Assembly: GCF_002211305.1 (NCBI RefSeq)
Contig: NZ_LOKW01000005.1
Coordinates: 124,001 to 188,000 of the forward strand
Reading direction: 5' to 3'
DNA: 64,000 nt
Source: Rhizobium sp. R634
GTDB lineage: Bacteria > Pseudomonadota > Alphaproteobacteria > Rhizobiales > Rhizobiaceae
Shown here: piece after piece, positions 23,792-32,683 of the stretch
Position numbering within the stretch: the stretch's first letter is position 1
Layout: every line of letters begins with the position of its first letter
Program-made: the position numbers and the translations under genes
The notes under the pieces: model-generated
The model's database searches: none
The model's input: the letters and a program-made list of their open reading frames with translations, nothing else
Told to the model about the DNA's origin: nothing

Positions 23792-24159
23792 ACCAGGGGC
23801 CTGATCGCATCGAGGTCCTGCCGGTTCTTCCGTCGCTCGATATCGATGCGACGCTTGCCTTCTATCGAGACAAGCTCGGCTTTGCCAATGTCGTCTATCA
23901 GGCGGAGGATTATCTCATCCTGCGGCGTGACGACATGGAACTGCATTTCTGGCGCACCGAAGATGCCGGGCTCTGCGAGAAGACCTCCGTCTATCTCCGG
24001 GGCGGCGGTATCGGCGCCCTTCATGCGGAATATCGCGAAAAGGGCATCGAACGCCTGACCGAGATGGAAGTGCGGCCGTGGAACATGGAGGAATTCTATA
24101 TCCACGATCCGCACGGTAACCTCTTGCGCTTCGGTCGCGTACCGCAGCAGCGCGACTAA
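23788..24159 (+). CDS. VOC-family (glyoxalase/bleomycin-resistance-like) protein
   Basis: This 123-residue protein has the paired beta-alpha-beta VOC pattern (VLPSLDIDATLAFYRDKLGF; later EFYIHDPHGNLLRFGR). It resembles small bleomycin-resistance-like proteins, which bind drugs or act on small electrophiles. It is last in the DUF2325-hmuQ operon and converges with the DUF423 gene with a 4-base overlap. The substrate is unknown. Confidence 0.8.
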   Translation: MNQGPDRIEVLPVLPSLDIDATLAFYRDKLGFANVVYQAEDYLILRRDDMELHFWRTEDAGLCEKTSVYLRGGGIGALHAEYREKGIERLTEMEVRPWNMEEFYIHDPHGNLLRFGRVPQQRD

Positions 24160-24527
24160 GCTCTGACGCGGAAGACAGCACCTGCCGCAACGGCCAGCCA
24201 GCCGAGCATCATCGCCCAGCCGCCGGTCGGTGCGGCATAGGGGAAGAGGCCGGCGCCGGTGAAGCGCAGGGTGACGAGGTCGCCCGCAAAGAGCAACGTT
24301 CCGACAATCATGAGAAAACCGGCCAGCCAGGCGGTTTTGAGCCTTGCGGTGCCGAGAGCCAATGCCAAGAGGGCAGGGGCGTGGGCGAGGCACATGGCGG
24401 ATGCGGATGCCGCAAGGTTGGCTTGCCCGCCGCCGTGGGCGGCAAGGGCGGCGAGCGCCACGCCTGATACACCGAACAGGCCGGCAAAGAGATAGAGCAC
24501 CGGCTCCATACGCGCGTTCAGGCTCAT
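24156..24527 (-). CDS. DUF423 membrane protein
   Basis: This 123-residue protein has four predicted membrane helices and the DUF423 patterns LFGVSGVALAALAAHGG and LFAGDLVTLRFTGAGLFPYA. Its function is unknown. It overlaps the haemoglobin gene by ATGA and is therefore co-translated with it. An ATG six codons in (MEPVLYLFAG) is an alternative start. Confidence 0.82.
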   Translation of the reverse strand: MSLNARMEPVLYLFAGLFGVSGVALAALAAHGGGQANLAASASAMCLAHAPALLALALGTARLKTAWLAGFLMIVGTLLFAGDLVTLRFTGAGLFPYAAPTGGWAMMLGWLAVAAGAVFRVRA

Positions 24528-24934
24528 GGCTGTTCCTCGGTGTCAGGGGCCTTGTTCTGCATGTGATAGGCAAGGCGTTCGACCGGCGCCCAGATCAGGT
24601 CGCGCAGCGCCTGGCTGGCGATCGTCTCGTCGAGCGCGCGGCGGAAGCAGAGCAACCATTCGTCGCGCTCGACCGGGCCGATCTCGGCGACGAAATGGCG
24701 GCTGCGCAGGCGCGGATGGCCGCGCTTGTCGGTATAGAGCGGCGGGCCGCCGAGATAGCCGCTCATATATTCGTAGAATTTCTCTTCGCTGCCCTCAAGG
24801 CTCGGCGGATGAACGGCGCGCACGTTGCTTGCCTCCGGCAGTTCGTCCATCAGCGCGTAGAAGCGATGCGTCAGCGCCCGCACGGCCGAATCGCCGCCGA
24901 TCGCTTCATATAGAGTGGTGACTTTTTCCGTCAC
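24524..24934 (-). CDS. Group II truncated haemoglobin
   Basis: It has 136 residues from a GTG at 24934 behind GGGGATGG; ATGs at 24976 and 25000 would lengthen it. It has the truncated-globin two-over-two pattern: YEAIGGDSAVRALTHRFYAL, then YMSGYLGGPPLYTDKRGHPR, with proximal His in RSRHFVAEIG, and Trp in DEWLLCF. Group II members bind oxygen or NO and are linked to NO or peroxide handling. It is coupled to the DUF423 gene. Confidence 0.88.
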   Translation of the reverse strand: MTEKVTTLYEAIGGDSAVRALTHRFYALMDELPEASNVRAVHPPSLEGSEEKFYEYMSGYLGGPPLYTDKRGHPRLRSRHFVAEIGPVERDEWLLCFRRALDETIASQALRDLIWAPVERLAYHMQNKAPDTEEQP

Positions 24935-25067
24935 GAAACCATCCCCGATATCATTGCCATCCGCCCGCTCCTTCATGCACCGGGCGGAAAACGATCGCAA
25001 CTGTCATCAAAGTGCCGCGGCATTTCGCCCATAATGCCTATGGCGCAAGCTGTTCAGTCGATTCTTC

Positions 25068-25098
25068 TTGACAAAACCGTCCGGACGGTATCTTTATA
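25068..25098 (+). promoter_or_regulatory. Promoter with perfect palindromic operator before tetR-SMR
   Basis: TTGACA (25068-25073) and a CTTTATA-like -10 near 25092-25098 flank a perfect 14-base palindrome, ACCGTCCGGACGGT (25076-25089). A repressor bound there would block RNA polymerase, so the TetR protein immediately downstream probably controls itself and the efflux gene. Confidence 0.7.
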
Positions 25099-25103
25099 TT
25101 TTC

Positions 25104-25667
25104 ATGTCGAACGCTCATCATCGCAAGAAACAACCGGCTCTCGTGCGCCAGCAGTTGCTGGAGGTCGCCGCGCGCCTTGCTGCCAGCGATGGAATGGCGG
25201 CCGTCACGCTCGATGCGGTCTCTGCCGCCTGCAGCGTCAGCAAGGGCGGGCTGCTGCACCATTTCCCGACGAAGAATGCGCTGCTCGATGCGCTGTTCGA
25301 GAGCCTGCTCGACAAGTTCGACGCCGATATCGAGGAATTGATGCGCGGCGATCCGCAGCCGCAGGGCCGTTTCACCCGCGCCTATGTCAGGGCGGTGTCC
25401 GGTCTCAAGGATCGCCCCGACGATTCCAAAAGCTGGACGCAGGTGACGATCGCGCTTCTTGCCGAACCCCGGTTGCGCCTGCGCTGGCGACAATGGGTGC
25501 AGGCGCGGGCCGAGGAATATGTCGGCACCGACTCCTCGCTCGACGCGCAGATCGTGCGCTTTGCGGCCGACGGCCTGTGGTTCTCCGATACGTTGGAGAG
25601 CCATGACATCAGCGATGCTCTGAGGCGGGATCTCATCAGCCGCCTTGTCGAGCTGACCGGAAAGTAA
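25104..25667 (+). CDS. TetR-family repressor of the adjacent SMR efflux gene
   Basis: It has 187 residues from ATG 25104. The N-terminal helix-turn-helix (LLEVAARLAASDGMAAVTLD then VSKGGLLHHFPTKNALLDAL) is followed by a helical ligand-binding region. The ATG lies just after a palindromic operator, and an SMR transporter follows 19 bases downstream. This arrangement is typical of drug- or quaternary-amine-responsive efflux control. The inducer is unknown. Confidence 0.85.
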   Translation: MSNAHHRKKQPALVRQQLLEVAARLAASDGMAAVTLDAVSAACSVSKGGLLHHFPTKNALLDALFESLLDKFDADIEELMRGDPQPQGRFTRAYVRAVSGLKDRPDDSKSWTQVTIALLAEPRLRLRWRQWVQARAEEYVGTDSSLDAQIVRFAADGLWFSDTLESHDISDALRRDLISRLVELTGK

Positions 25668-25686
25668 TTCGAAAAGGAATGCCGCC

Positions 25687-26028
25687 ATGAGCCAGGCCGC
25701 CATTTACGGGCTGCTCTTTGCAGCCATCGTGCTCGAAGTCATCGGCACGACCGCGCTGCAATTGTCGCAGCAGTTCACCCGCATCGGGCCGACGGCACTT
25801 GTCGTCGCCTGCTATGCGGCGGCCTTCTATTGCCTGTCGCTGACGCTGAAAAGCATTCCCGTCGGCATCGCCTATGCGATTTGGAGCGCTTTGGGAATCG
25901 TGCTGATTTCCTCGGTCGGCCTCGTCTTCTTCAAGCAGCGCCTCGACCTGCCGGCGATCATCGGCCTCGGCCTGATCATATCGGGCGTGGTCGTCGTCAA
26001 CCTGTTCTCGAAATCCGTTTCGCATTGA
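25687..26028 (+). CDS. Small multidrug resistance (SMR/EmrE-like) transporter
   Basis: This 113-residue protein has four membrane helices, the essential Glu in helix 1 (IVLEVIGTTALQLS) and the helix 3 GIAYAIWSALGIVLIS motif. It exports cationic compounds by proton antiport as a dimer. It follows its TetR repressor in one operon. Guanidinium or polyamine export is also possible in this family. Confidence 0.9.
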   Translation: MSQAAIYGLLFAAIVLEVIGTTALQLSQQFTRIGPTALVVACYAAAFYCLSLTLKSIPVGIAYAIWSALGIVLISSVGLVFFKQRLDLPAIIGLGLIISGVVVVNLFSKSVSH

Positions 26029-26080
26029 TTTCACTGTAATATTCTCGAATCTTTCTTCGAGCTTCGCGCGACAAATTTTC

Positions 26081-26106
26081 CCCTTTGTCAAATTCCTGAC
26101 AAAGGG
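26081..26106. repeat. Perfect 9-bp inverted repeat upstream of thuA
   Basis: CCCTTTGTC and GACAAAGGG are separated by 8 bases in the gap between the SMR and thuA genes. It has no T run. It could be an operator or part of the SMR transcript end. Confidence 0.45.
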
Positions 26107-26158
26107 CTATGTGTTGCTTGGACGTGGAGGAGATCGGGGCGCACCCAGCGCCCGTTTC

Positions 26159-26170
26159 CAAAGCGCTTTG
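26159..26170. promoter_or_regulatory. LacI-family operator-like palindrome before thuA
   Basis: CAAAGCGCTTTG is a perfect 12-base palindrome with a central CG, the hallmark of LacI-family sites, about 55 bases before thuA. ThuR, the known regulator of trehalose/maltose use in rhizobia, is of this family, but no such gene lies nearby. Confidence 0.5.
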
Positions 26171-26222
26171 AATTCTGCTTTTCCCGCCTGCTCGATACTT
26201 CCAGCTTCCAGAGGAGCACATC

Positions 26223-27008
26223 ATGGCCATACGCACCGTCGTCTGGGGAGAGAATATTCACGAGACCACCAATGAGATCGTCCGGGGCATCTATCCCGAG
26301 GGCATGCACACGACGATCGCCAATGCCCTGAATGCCGACCCCGCCATCTCGGCGACGACCGCGACGCTGCAGGAGCCGGAGCATGGTCTGAGCGAGGCCC
26401 GCCTTGCCGAAACCGACGTGCTGACCTGGTGGGGCCACAAGGATCATGGCGCGGTCTCCGACGTCGTCGTCGAGCGTGTCGCCAGGCGCGTCTGGGAGGG
26501 CATGGGCCTGTTGGTGCTGCATTCCGGCCATTTCTCCAAGATCTTCAAACGGCTGATGGGCACGCCCTGCGCGCTGAAATGGCGCGAGGCCGGCGAACGC
26601 GAGCGGCTGTGGACGATCAACCAGCGCCACCCGATCGCCGCCGGCATCGGCGAGCATTTCGAGCTCGAGAACGAGGAAATGTACGGCGAGCAGTTTTCTG
26701 TGCCGGAGCCGCTGGAAACGGTGTTCATCTCCTGGTTCCAGGGCGGCGAAGTGTTCCGCTCGGGCCTGACCTGGCGGCGCGGGGCCGGCAACATCTTCTA
26801 TTTCCGCCCCGGCCACGAGACCTATCCGACCTATCACGACGCCACCGTCCAGAAGGTGCTGATCAACGGCGTGAAGTGGGCCTATAACCCTGAAGCGGCG
26901 TTGACTGCCATTACCGACGCTCCAAATGTGCCGGTAGAAAAGGCACTGGAGCCGATCGTCGAACGCGGCCTGAGACTGCACCAGGCCGGCGAAGCCGGTT
27001 ACCGCTGA
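26223..27008 (+). CDS. thuA: ThuA-family protein, trehalose utilisation
   Basis: This 261-residue protein closely follows the ThuA fold (class I glutamine-amidotransferase-like): [42 protein letters not shown] near the end. ThuA/ThuB oxidise trehalose (3-keto pathway) in Sinorhizobium. Here it pairs with a ThuB-like dehydrogenase 9 bases downstream, but the thuEFGK transporter genes are not adjacent, so the substrate may differ. Confidence 0.85.
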   Translation: MAIRTVVWGENIHETTNEIVRGIYPEGMHTTIANALNADPAISATTATLQEPEHGLSEARLAETDVLTWWGHKDHGAVSDVVVERVARRVWEGMGLLVLHSGHFSKIFKRLMGTPCALKWREAGERERLWTINQRHPIAAGIGEHFELENEEMYGEQFSVPEPLETVFISWFQGGEVFRSGLTWRRGAGNIFYFRPGHETYPTYHDATVQKVLINGVKWAYNPEAALTAITDAPNVPVEKALEPIVERGLRLHQAGEAGYR

Positions 27009-27017
27009 GGAGCATCC

Positions 27018-28061
27018 ATGCGACTACTCGTTCTTGGCACGGGCGTGATGGCGAAAAACCAACTCACCCACTTCAGCAAAATCGACGGCGTGACCGTGGT
27101 CGGCGCCGTCGATACCGATCCCGACCGGCTTTCCGCCTTCGCCGACAAGTTCGGCATCGAAAAGCGGTTTCTTTCGCTTGATGAGGCGATCGCCTGGGGC
27201 GAATTCGATGCGGCGACCAACATCACGCCGGACCGCATTCACCACCCGACGACGATGGCGCTGATCGCCGCCGGCAAACATGTACTCTGCGAAAAGCCGC
27301 TGGCGGAAAACTATCCGAAGGCGCTGGAAATGACCGAGGCGGCCGAAAAGGCCGGCGTCATCAACATGGTGAACCTCACCTATCGCAATGTCGCGCCGTT
27401 GCAGCGCGCCCGCGAGATGGTGCTGTCAGGTGAGCTCGGCACGATCAAGCATGTCGAGGCCTCCTATCTCCAGAGCTGGCTCGTCTCGCGCGCCTGGGGC
27501 GACTGGCGCACGGAATCGACCTGGCTGTGGCGGCTTTCCACCGGCCACGGCTCGAACGGCGTGCTCGGCGACGTCGGCATCCATATTCTCGATTTCGCCG
27601 CCTATGGCGCGGCCACCGACATCGACAATGTCTTTGCCCGGCTGAAGACCTTCAACAAGGCGCCGGGCGGCCAGATCGGCGAATATATGCTCGATGCCAA
27701 TGACAGCTTCACCATGGCGGTCGATTTCGCCAACGGCGCGCTCGGCGTCATCCATGCCAGCCGCTGGGCGACCGGGCATCTGAACGAGTTGAAGCTGCGC
27801 ATCTACGGCGAAAAGGGCAGCCTCGAGGTCATCCACCGGCCGGCCGGCTCCGAGCTGCGCGGCTGCCTCGGCGAGGATGCCGAGACCGCCACCTGGAAGG
27901 AGATCGAGGTGGCGCCGGTGCCGACCAACTACCAGCGTTTCGCCGAGGCGGTCGCAAGCGGCATCCAGCCCGACCCGAACTTCCGCCACGCCGCCAACCT
28001 GCAGAAGGTGCTCGACCTCGCCATGGTGACCGAGCGCGAGCGGCGCGAGCTGAAGGTCTGA
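27018..28061 (+). CDS. thuB: ThuB-like Gfo/Idh/MocA-family dehydrogenase
   Basis: This 347-residue protein has an N-terminal Rossmann fold (LVLGTGVMAKNQLTHFSK), the family motif HVLCEKPLAENYPKAL and the C-terminal substrate domain with GDVGIHILDFAAYG. NAD(P)-dependent oxidation of a sugar is expected. It is co-transcribed with thuA. The name follows the pairing; other sugar oxidations are possible. Confidence 0.85.
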   Translation: MRLLVLGTGVMAKNQLTHFSKIDGVTVVGAVDTDPDRLSAFADKFGIEKRFLSLDEAIAWGEFDAATNITPDRIHHPTTMALIAAGKHVLCEKPLAENYPKALEMTEAAEKAGVINMVNLTYRNVAPLQRAREMVLSGELGTIKHVEASYLQSWLVSRAWGDWRTESTWLWRLSTGHGSNGVLGDVGIHILDFAAYGAATDIDNVFARLKTFNKAPGGQIGEYMLDANDSFTMAVDFANGALGVIHASRWATGHLNELKLRIYGEKGSLEVIHRPAGSELRGCLGEDAETATWKEIEVAPVPTNYQRFAEAVASGIQPDPNFRHAANLQKVLDLAMVTERERRELKV

Positions 28062-28080
28062 TCAGCGGTTCGAGCCATGA

Positions 28081-28138
28081 CGCCAACGGCCGGCCGTTGG
28101 CGCAGCCGGATGAAAAGGGGCCCCGCCGAAGCGGGGCC
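28081..28138 (+). terminator. Two hairpins after thuB, the second a likely terminator
   Basis: 28081-28102 is a perfect 22-base palindrome built on CGCCAACGGCC. 28119-28138 is GGCCCCGC-CGAA-GCGGGGCC. No T run follows on either strand, but a stable tetraloop hairpin between convergent genes probably ends both transcripts. Confidence 0.5.
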
Positions 28139-28186
28139 TGAGGTAGCCGAGCCGCAGCAGGCGGTCTCGAGCTTTTGATTATCTGC

Positions 28187-28582
28187 TTATTCGATCACCT
28201 GCACGACGCGATGCGTGCGGGGTTCGACGATCACACGGCGATCGTTGACGACAGTGTAAGCATATTTCGGGTTGTCGGGCACCGGCGTCACGACGACATC
28301 GGCCGGAAGCGGCTTGCCAACGACGATCGGCTGTTCGACGACCACGCGGGAGGTCGGGGCGGGCTGCTGCTCGACATAGGTGACGACCTCACGCGGCGGC
28401 GGATCGACCACGGCACCGGCGACACCGCCGGCGACGCCGCCAATGGCAGCACCTACAGGGCCACCGACGATCGCGCCGGTGATGGCGCCGCTGGCCGCGC
28501 CGGTGACAGCGCCGTCAGCAAGCGCGTTGGTGGCGAAAGACGAAAGCGCAAGGGCGCCGGAGACAAGTAGAATCTTGTACAT
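28187..28582 (-). CDS. DUF1236 exported protein with glycine-zipper segment
   Basis: It has 131 residues from ATG 28582, which follows AAGGAGAAG. A signal peptide (ending near NALA) precedes a glycine-zipper stretch (SGAITGAIVGGPVGAAIGG, continuing in the same style). The C-terminal DUF1236-like segment is PKYAYTVVNDRRVIVEPRTH. It is probably an envelope stress protein. A full EcfG promoter lies 34 bases upstream of the start, placing it in the general stress regulon. Confidence 0.82.
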   Translation of the reverse strand: MYKILLVSGALALSSFATNALADGAVTGAASGAITGAIVGGPVGAAIGGVAGGVAGAVVDPPPREVVTYVEQQPAPTSRVVVEQPIVVGKPLPADVVVTPVPDNPKYAYTVVNDRRVIVEPRTHRVVQVIE

Positions 28583-28615
28583 TTTGCTTCTCCTTTGCTG
28601 GGGTTGCGTCTGGGT

Positions 28616-28640
28616 AACGACGCCGCCTGGCCGATGTTCC
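28616..28640 (-). promoter_or_regulatory. EcfG promoter of the DUF1236 gene
   Basis: On the minus strand GGAAC (28640-28636), a 16-base spacer, then CGTT (28619-28616): a full consensus match at a suitable distance from the start at 28582. Confidence 0.75.
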
Positions 28641-28699
28641 GGCAGGAGATTCACGCTTTGGAAGCCCGGTTTACATTCTGTGAGGCAGCTCAAATCGCC

Positions 28700-29812
28700 T
28701 CATTCCAGGCGACGGCGGAAGAGCCAGGCGGCGGCGCTGAGGGTGACGGCGGCGATCAGCGCCAGCGGAATCGTCTGGTGCACCACCTCGCTCAAAGGGA
28801 TGTCCTTCAAGAAAACACCTTTGACGATCACCAGGAAGTAGCGCAGCGGGTTGATGAAGGTTATCGGCTGCAGCCAGCCGGGCATGTTTTCGATCGGCGT
28901 CGCAAAGCCCGAGAGCAGCATGGCCGGGACCATGAACAGGAAAGCGCCGAGGATCGCCTGCTGCTGCGTCATCGACAGCGCCGAGATGAAGAGGCCGAGG
29001 CCGGCGACCGAGCCGAGATAGAAGATCGCGCTGCCGTAGAGCAGGAAGAGCGAACCGCGCAGCGGCACCTCGAAGAGGAAGACGGCGGCGATGATATAGA
29101 CGGTGATGTGGAAGAGGCCGATCATCATCGGCGGGATCAGCTTGCCGATCAGGATCTCGTGCATGCGCAGCGGCGAGACCATCAGCTGGTCGAAGGTGCC
29201 GAGCTCGCGCTCGCGGGCGATCGACAGGGCCGTGACGATCAGGCCGATCAGAAGCGCGATGCTGGCGATCAGGTTCGGCACCATGAACCATTGGAAGGTG
29301 AGGTTCGGGTTGAACCAGTTGCGGGGCACGGTCGAGACCATCTCGCTGCCGGCGCGCTTGCCTGCCGGCGTCTCGGCGGCAAGGGCCGCGCCGATCTGCG
29401 AGAGGTAGCCTGCGACGATCTGCGAGGCATTGGAGCGGCGGCCGTCGAGCACGACCTGCAGATCGGCAGGTGTTCCCGCCTCGATGCTGCGCGAAAAATC
29501 CGGGCCGATCTCGACGGCGGCGATCACCGTCTGGTTGTCGATCGCCACCCGGACTTCACCCTGGTCGGCGGCGAATGCGATGTCGCGAAAGGTCGGCGAA
29601 CCGTCGATGCGCTCGATCAGTTCCTGGCCCCAATGGCCGCTGTCGCGGTTGAGGATCATGACGTCGACATTGCGCACTTCGAGCGTGGCGGCATAGGAAA
29701 AGACGAGGAGCTGGACGATCGGCGGGCCGATCAGGATGGCGCGGCCCTTGGGGTCGCGCAGCACGGCGAGCAATTCCTTGACGATGAGGGCGTAAAGCCT
29801 TGTCCATCCCAT
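28700..29812 (-). CDS. ABC-2 exporter permease (YbhR-like)
   Basis: This 370-residue permease has one N-terminal and about five C-terminal membrane helices with a large extracytoplasmic domain between. It has the ABC-2 features ARERELGTFDQLMVSPLRMH and FLFMVPAMLLSGFATPIENM. It is last in a five-gene minus-strand operon (regulator, HlyD-like, double ATPase, two permeases) equivalent to E. coli cecR-ybhGFSR, which exports drugs such as cefoperazone/chloramphenicol and possibly Na/Li ions. Confidence 0.88.
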   Translation of the reverse strand: MGWTRLYALIVKELLAVLRDPKGRAILIGPPIVQLLVFSYAATLEVRNVDVMILNRDSGHWGQELIERIDGSPTFRDIAFAADQGEVRVAIDNQTVIAAVEIGPDFSRSIEAGTPADLQVVLDGRRSNASQIVAGYLSQIGAALAAETPAGKRAGSEMVSTVPRNWFNPNLTFQWFMVPNLIASIALLIGLIVTALSIARERELGTFDQLMVSPLRMHEILIGKLIPPMMIGLFHITVYIIAAVFLFEVPLRGSLFLLYGSAIFYLGSVAGLGLFISALSMTQQQAILGAFLFMVPAMLLSGFATPIENMPGWLQPITFINPLRYFLVIVKGVFLKDIPLSEVVHQTIPLALIAAVTLSAAAWLFRRRLE

Positions 29813-29813
29813 C

Positions 29814-30941
29814 TCAGCCGATCCTCTTTCTGGTGCTGCGCGCCGCCAGCATGAACATCACGGTGCCGATCGTCAGCATGACGGAGATCGCCTTGGCGAA
29901 CATCGGCCAGATGTCGCCGGCGAGGAACACGGTCTGCAGGCTGGGGATGAGGTAGCGTGCCGGCACGATGAAGGTGATCCACTGGATGATCTGCGGCATC
30001 GAGTTGATCTCGAACAGGAAGCCCGACAGCAGGAAGGCCGGCAGGAAGGCAGTGATCAGCGCCAGCTGCGAGGCGAGGAACTGGTTCTTGGTCGCCGTCG
30101 AGATCAGCAGGCCCTGGCCGAGGGCCGGGATCAGGAAGGCGGCCGAAAGCGCGTAAAGGGCCGCGACCGAGCCGCGAAACGGCACGCCGAAGAGAAAGAC
30201 CGCCAGCAGCACGCAGAGCGTCATCGAGGTGAGGCCGAGCAGGAAATAGGGCAGAATCTTGCCGGCGAGCAGTTCCACCGCCGTCACCGGCGTCGCCATC
30301 ATCGCCTCCATCGTGCCGCGCTCCCATTCGCGGGCAACGACGAGCGAGGTCAAAAGCGTGCCGACCAGCGTCATGACGATGGCGATCGAACCCGGCACGA
30401 GGAAATTGCGGCTGGTGAGTTCCGGATTGAACCAGAAGCGCTGCTCGACCGAAATGGCGGGACTGCGGGAGGCGACGTCCGCCTGGCGCTGCTCCTCCCA
30501 GTTGGCAACAGCGCCCTGCGCATAATTCTGGACGAAATTGGCGGTGTTCGGGTCCGAGCCATCGACGATCACCTGGATGGAGGGATGGTTGCCGGCGGTA
30601 TAGCGCGTGGTGAAATCGGCGGGGATGACGACGATGCCGCGCACCTTGCCGAGCACGAGATCCTCCTCGAACAGGCGCCGGTCGCGGCCGATCACCACAT
30701 CGAAATAGCGCGAGGCCTGGAAACCGGCCGCCAGATCCTGCGTCAGCGGCGTCATCTCCTCGGTCGCCAGCCCGATGCGGGTGCGGCTGGTATCGAGCGA
30801 GACGCCGTAGCCGAAGAGAAAGAGCAGGATCAGCGGCAGCACGAAGGCGATGAGAATGCTGCTCGGATCGCGCACCGCCTGGTAGCTTTCCTTGCGCACC
30901 AGGGCAAATAGACGCCGAAGCCGGCCGGACGAGGCGCTCAT
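29814..30941 (-). CDS. ABC-2 exporter permease (YbhS-like)
   Basis: This 375-residue protein has the same architecture as the next gene: an N-terminal helix, a large external domain, then the ABC-2 core with VAREWERGTMEAMMATPVTA and LPAFLLSGFLFEINSMPQII. It pairs with the downstream permease to form the transmembrane part of the exporter. Its ATG overlaps the ATPase stop by four bases. Confidence 0.88.
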   Translation of the reverse strand: MSASSGRLRRLFALVRKESYQAVRDPSSILIAFVLPLILLFLFGYGVSLDTSRTRIGLATEEMTPLTQDLAAGFQASRYFDVVIGRDRRLFEEDLVLGKVRGIVVIPADFTTRYTAGNHPSIQVIVDGSDPNTANFVQNYAQGAVANWEEQRQADVASRSPAISVEQRFWFNPELTSRNFLVPGSIAIVMTLVGTLLTSLVVAREWERGTMEAMMATPVTAVELLAGKILPYFLLGLTSMTLCVLLAVFLFGVPFRGSVAALYALSAAFLIPALGQGLLISTATKNQFLASQLALITAFLPAFLLSGFLFEINSMPQIIQWITFIVPARYLIPSLQTVFLAGDIWPMFAKAISVMLTIGTVMFMLAARSTRKRIG

Positions 30942-32683
30942 GCCGCATCCTCCGCTTCCGATTGCTGCACCAGCGCGATGAAGGCATCCTCCATCGTCGG
31001 GTCCGGCTCATCCTTGGTCGCGACGCGGGCCTTCAACTCGTCGGGCGAGCCGAGCGCGATCGAGCGGCCGCGATAGATCAGCGAGATGCGGTCGCAATAT
31101 TCGGCCTCGTCCATGAAATGGGTGGTGACGAGGACGGTGACGCCTTTTTCCACAAGCGCATTGATGTGGGTCCAGAATTCGCGCCGGGTGATCGGATCGA
31201 CGCCGGAGGTCGGCTCGTCCAGGAAGAGGGCGCGGGGTTCGTGCATGACGGCGCAGGCGAGCGCCAGGCGCTGCTTGAGGCCGAGCGGCAGGTCCTTGGC
31301 GGCCTCGCGGGCATGGCGGCCGAAATCGAAGATATCGGCCATCAGCGCGATGCGCTCGCGCCGATGCTGTCCGCGCAGGCCATAGACGCCGGCGAAGAAT
31401 TCGAGGTTCTGCATGATCGTGAGATCGCCGTAGAGCGAGAATTTCTGCGCCATGTAGCCGAGCTGGTTGCGGGCTTCTGCGGCGTCGCGGCGAAGATCGA
31501 AGCCGGCGACGCGGCCTTCGCCGCCGGTCGGCTTCAAGAGGCCGCAGAGCATCTTGAAGGTGGTGGATTTGCCGGCGCCGTTCGGGCCGAGCAGGCCGAA
31601 GATCTCGCCGCGGCGGATATCGAAGCTGATGTCGTCGGCGGCGGTGAAATCGCCGAAGCGTTTGGTCAGGCCCCTGGCTTCGATGACCGGCCGGTCGCCC
31701 TCGGCCTTCAACGGTTCCTGCGCCTCCGCCAGTCTGGAACGGCCGCCGGGACCGCCGCCCAGCATATCGACGAAGGCATCCTCGAATCGGGGCGGGGCAG
31801 GGGCAAGCGACGCGCCGTCGCCGGCCTTGCCGATATCGGGCGTCTTGTCCTTGGCCGCCACCAGACGGATCGCCTCGCCCTGGATCACGCCGTCGATGAC
31901 GCCGTCGGCCTGCAGGAGCTCGGCAAGCACCTGCCGGCGGCGTCCCGTGACACCGGAAACCCTGAAGACCCGATCGCCGACGCGTTCGGTCAGCTCCATG
32001 GGTTTTCCCGAGAAGAGCAGCTTGCCCTGGTTCAGGAGCAGCACATGGTCGCAGGCTTCCGCCTCGTCCAGATAGGCGGTCGACCAGAGCACGCCGATGC
32101 CCTCCTTCGTCAGGTTCTCGACCATCTTCCAGAGATCGCGGCGCGAGATCGGGTCGACGCCGACGCCCGGCTCGTCGAGCAGCAGCAGGCGCGGCTTTTT
32201 CAGCAGCGCGCAGGCAAGGCCGAGCTTCTGTTTCATGCCGCCGGAAAGTTTGCCGGCGAGCCGGCCGGTGAAGCGCTTGAGGTCGGTGAAGGAGAGCAAC
32301 TCATCGAAGGCGCCAGCGCGTTCGCTTTTCGGCAGGCCGCGCAGATCGGCGTAAAGATTGAGGTTTTCCAGCACCGAAAGATCCTCATAGAGGCCGAAGC
32401 GCTGCGGCATGTAGCCGATCGCCGCCTGAATACCGGCGGCATTCTTTCGCGTATCGAAGCCGAGAACCTCCACTGTCCCCGCATCCGGCAGCATCAGTCC
32501 GGTCATCAGACGGATCAGCGTCGTCTTGCCGGCGCCATCGGGGCCGACGAGGCCGGTGATCGCGCCGCCGCCGATCACGCCGGAGACGGCGTCAAGCGCC
32601 GACGGCGCGTCGGCGAAGCGCTTGGTGACGCCGTCGATCCGGACGAGCGGCCTGTCGTCCTGCCCTGTCTCGGCGGCGGTCAT
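30938..32683 (-). CDS. Double-ATPase subunit of ABC-2 exporter (YbhF-like)
   Basis: This 581-residue protein has two ATP-binding domains. NBD1 has Walker [10 protein letters not shown], signature LSGGMKQKL and [16 protein letters not shown]2 has GPNGAGKST, a degenerate signature LPLGLKQRL and [13 protein letters not shown]. The pair would power the two ABC-2 permeases. It overlaps both neighbours by four bases. Confidence 0.92.
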   Translation of the reverse strand: MTAAETGQDDRPLVRIDGVTKRFADAPSALDAVSGVIGGGAITGLVGPDGAGKTTLIRLMTGLMLPDAGTVEVLGFDTRKNAAGIQAAIGYMPQRFGLYEDLSVLENLNLYADLRGLPKSERAGAFDELLSFTDLKRFTGRLAGKLSGGMKQKLGLACALLKKPRLLLLDEPGVGVDPISRRDLWKMVENLTKEGIGVLWSTAYLDEAEACDHVLLLNQGKLLFSGKPMELTERVGDRVFRVSGVTGRRRQVLAELLQADGVIDGVIQGEAIRLVAAKDKTPDIGKAGDGASLAPAPPRFEDAFVDMLGGGPGGRSRLAEAQEPLKAEGDRPVIEARGLTKRFGDFTAADDISFDIRRGEIFGLLGPNGAGKSTTFKMLCGLLKPTGGEGRVAGFDLRRDAAEARNQLGYMAQKFSLYGDLTIMQNLEFFAGVYGLRGQHRRERIALMADIFDFGRHAREAAKDLPLGLKQRLALACAVMHEPRALFLDEPTSGVDPITRREFWTHINALVEKGVTVLVTTHFMDEAEYCDRISLIYRGRSIALGSPDELKARVATKDEPDPTMEDAFIALVQQSEAEDAA

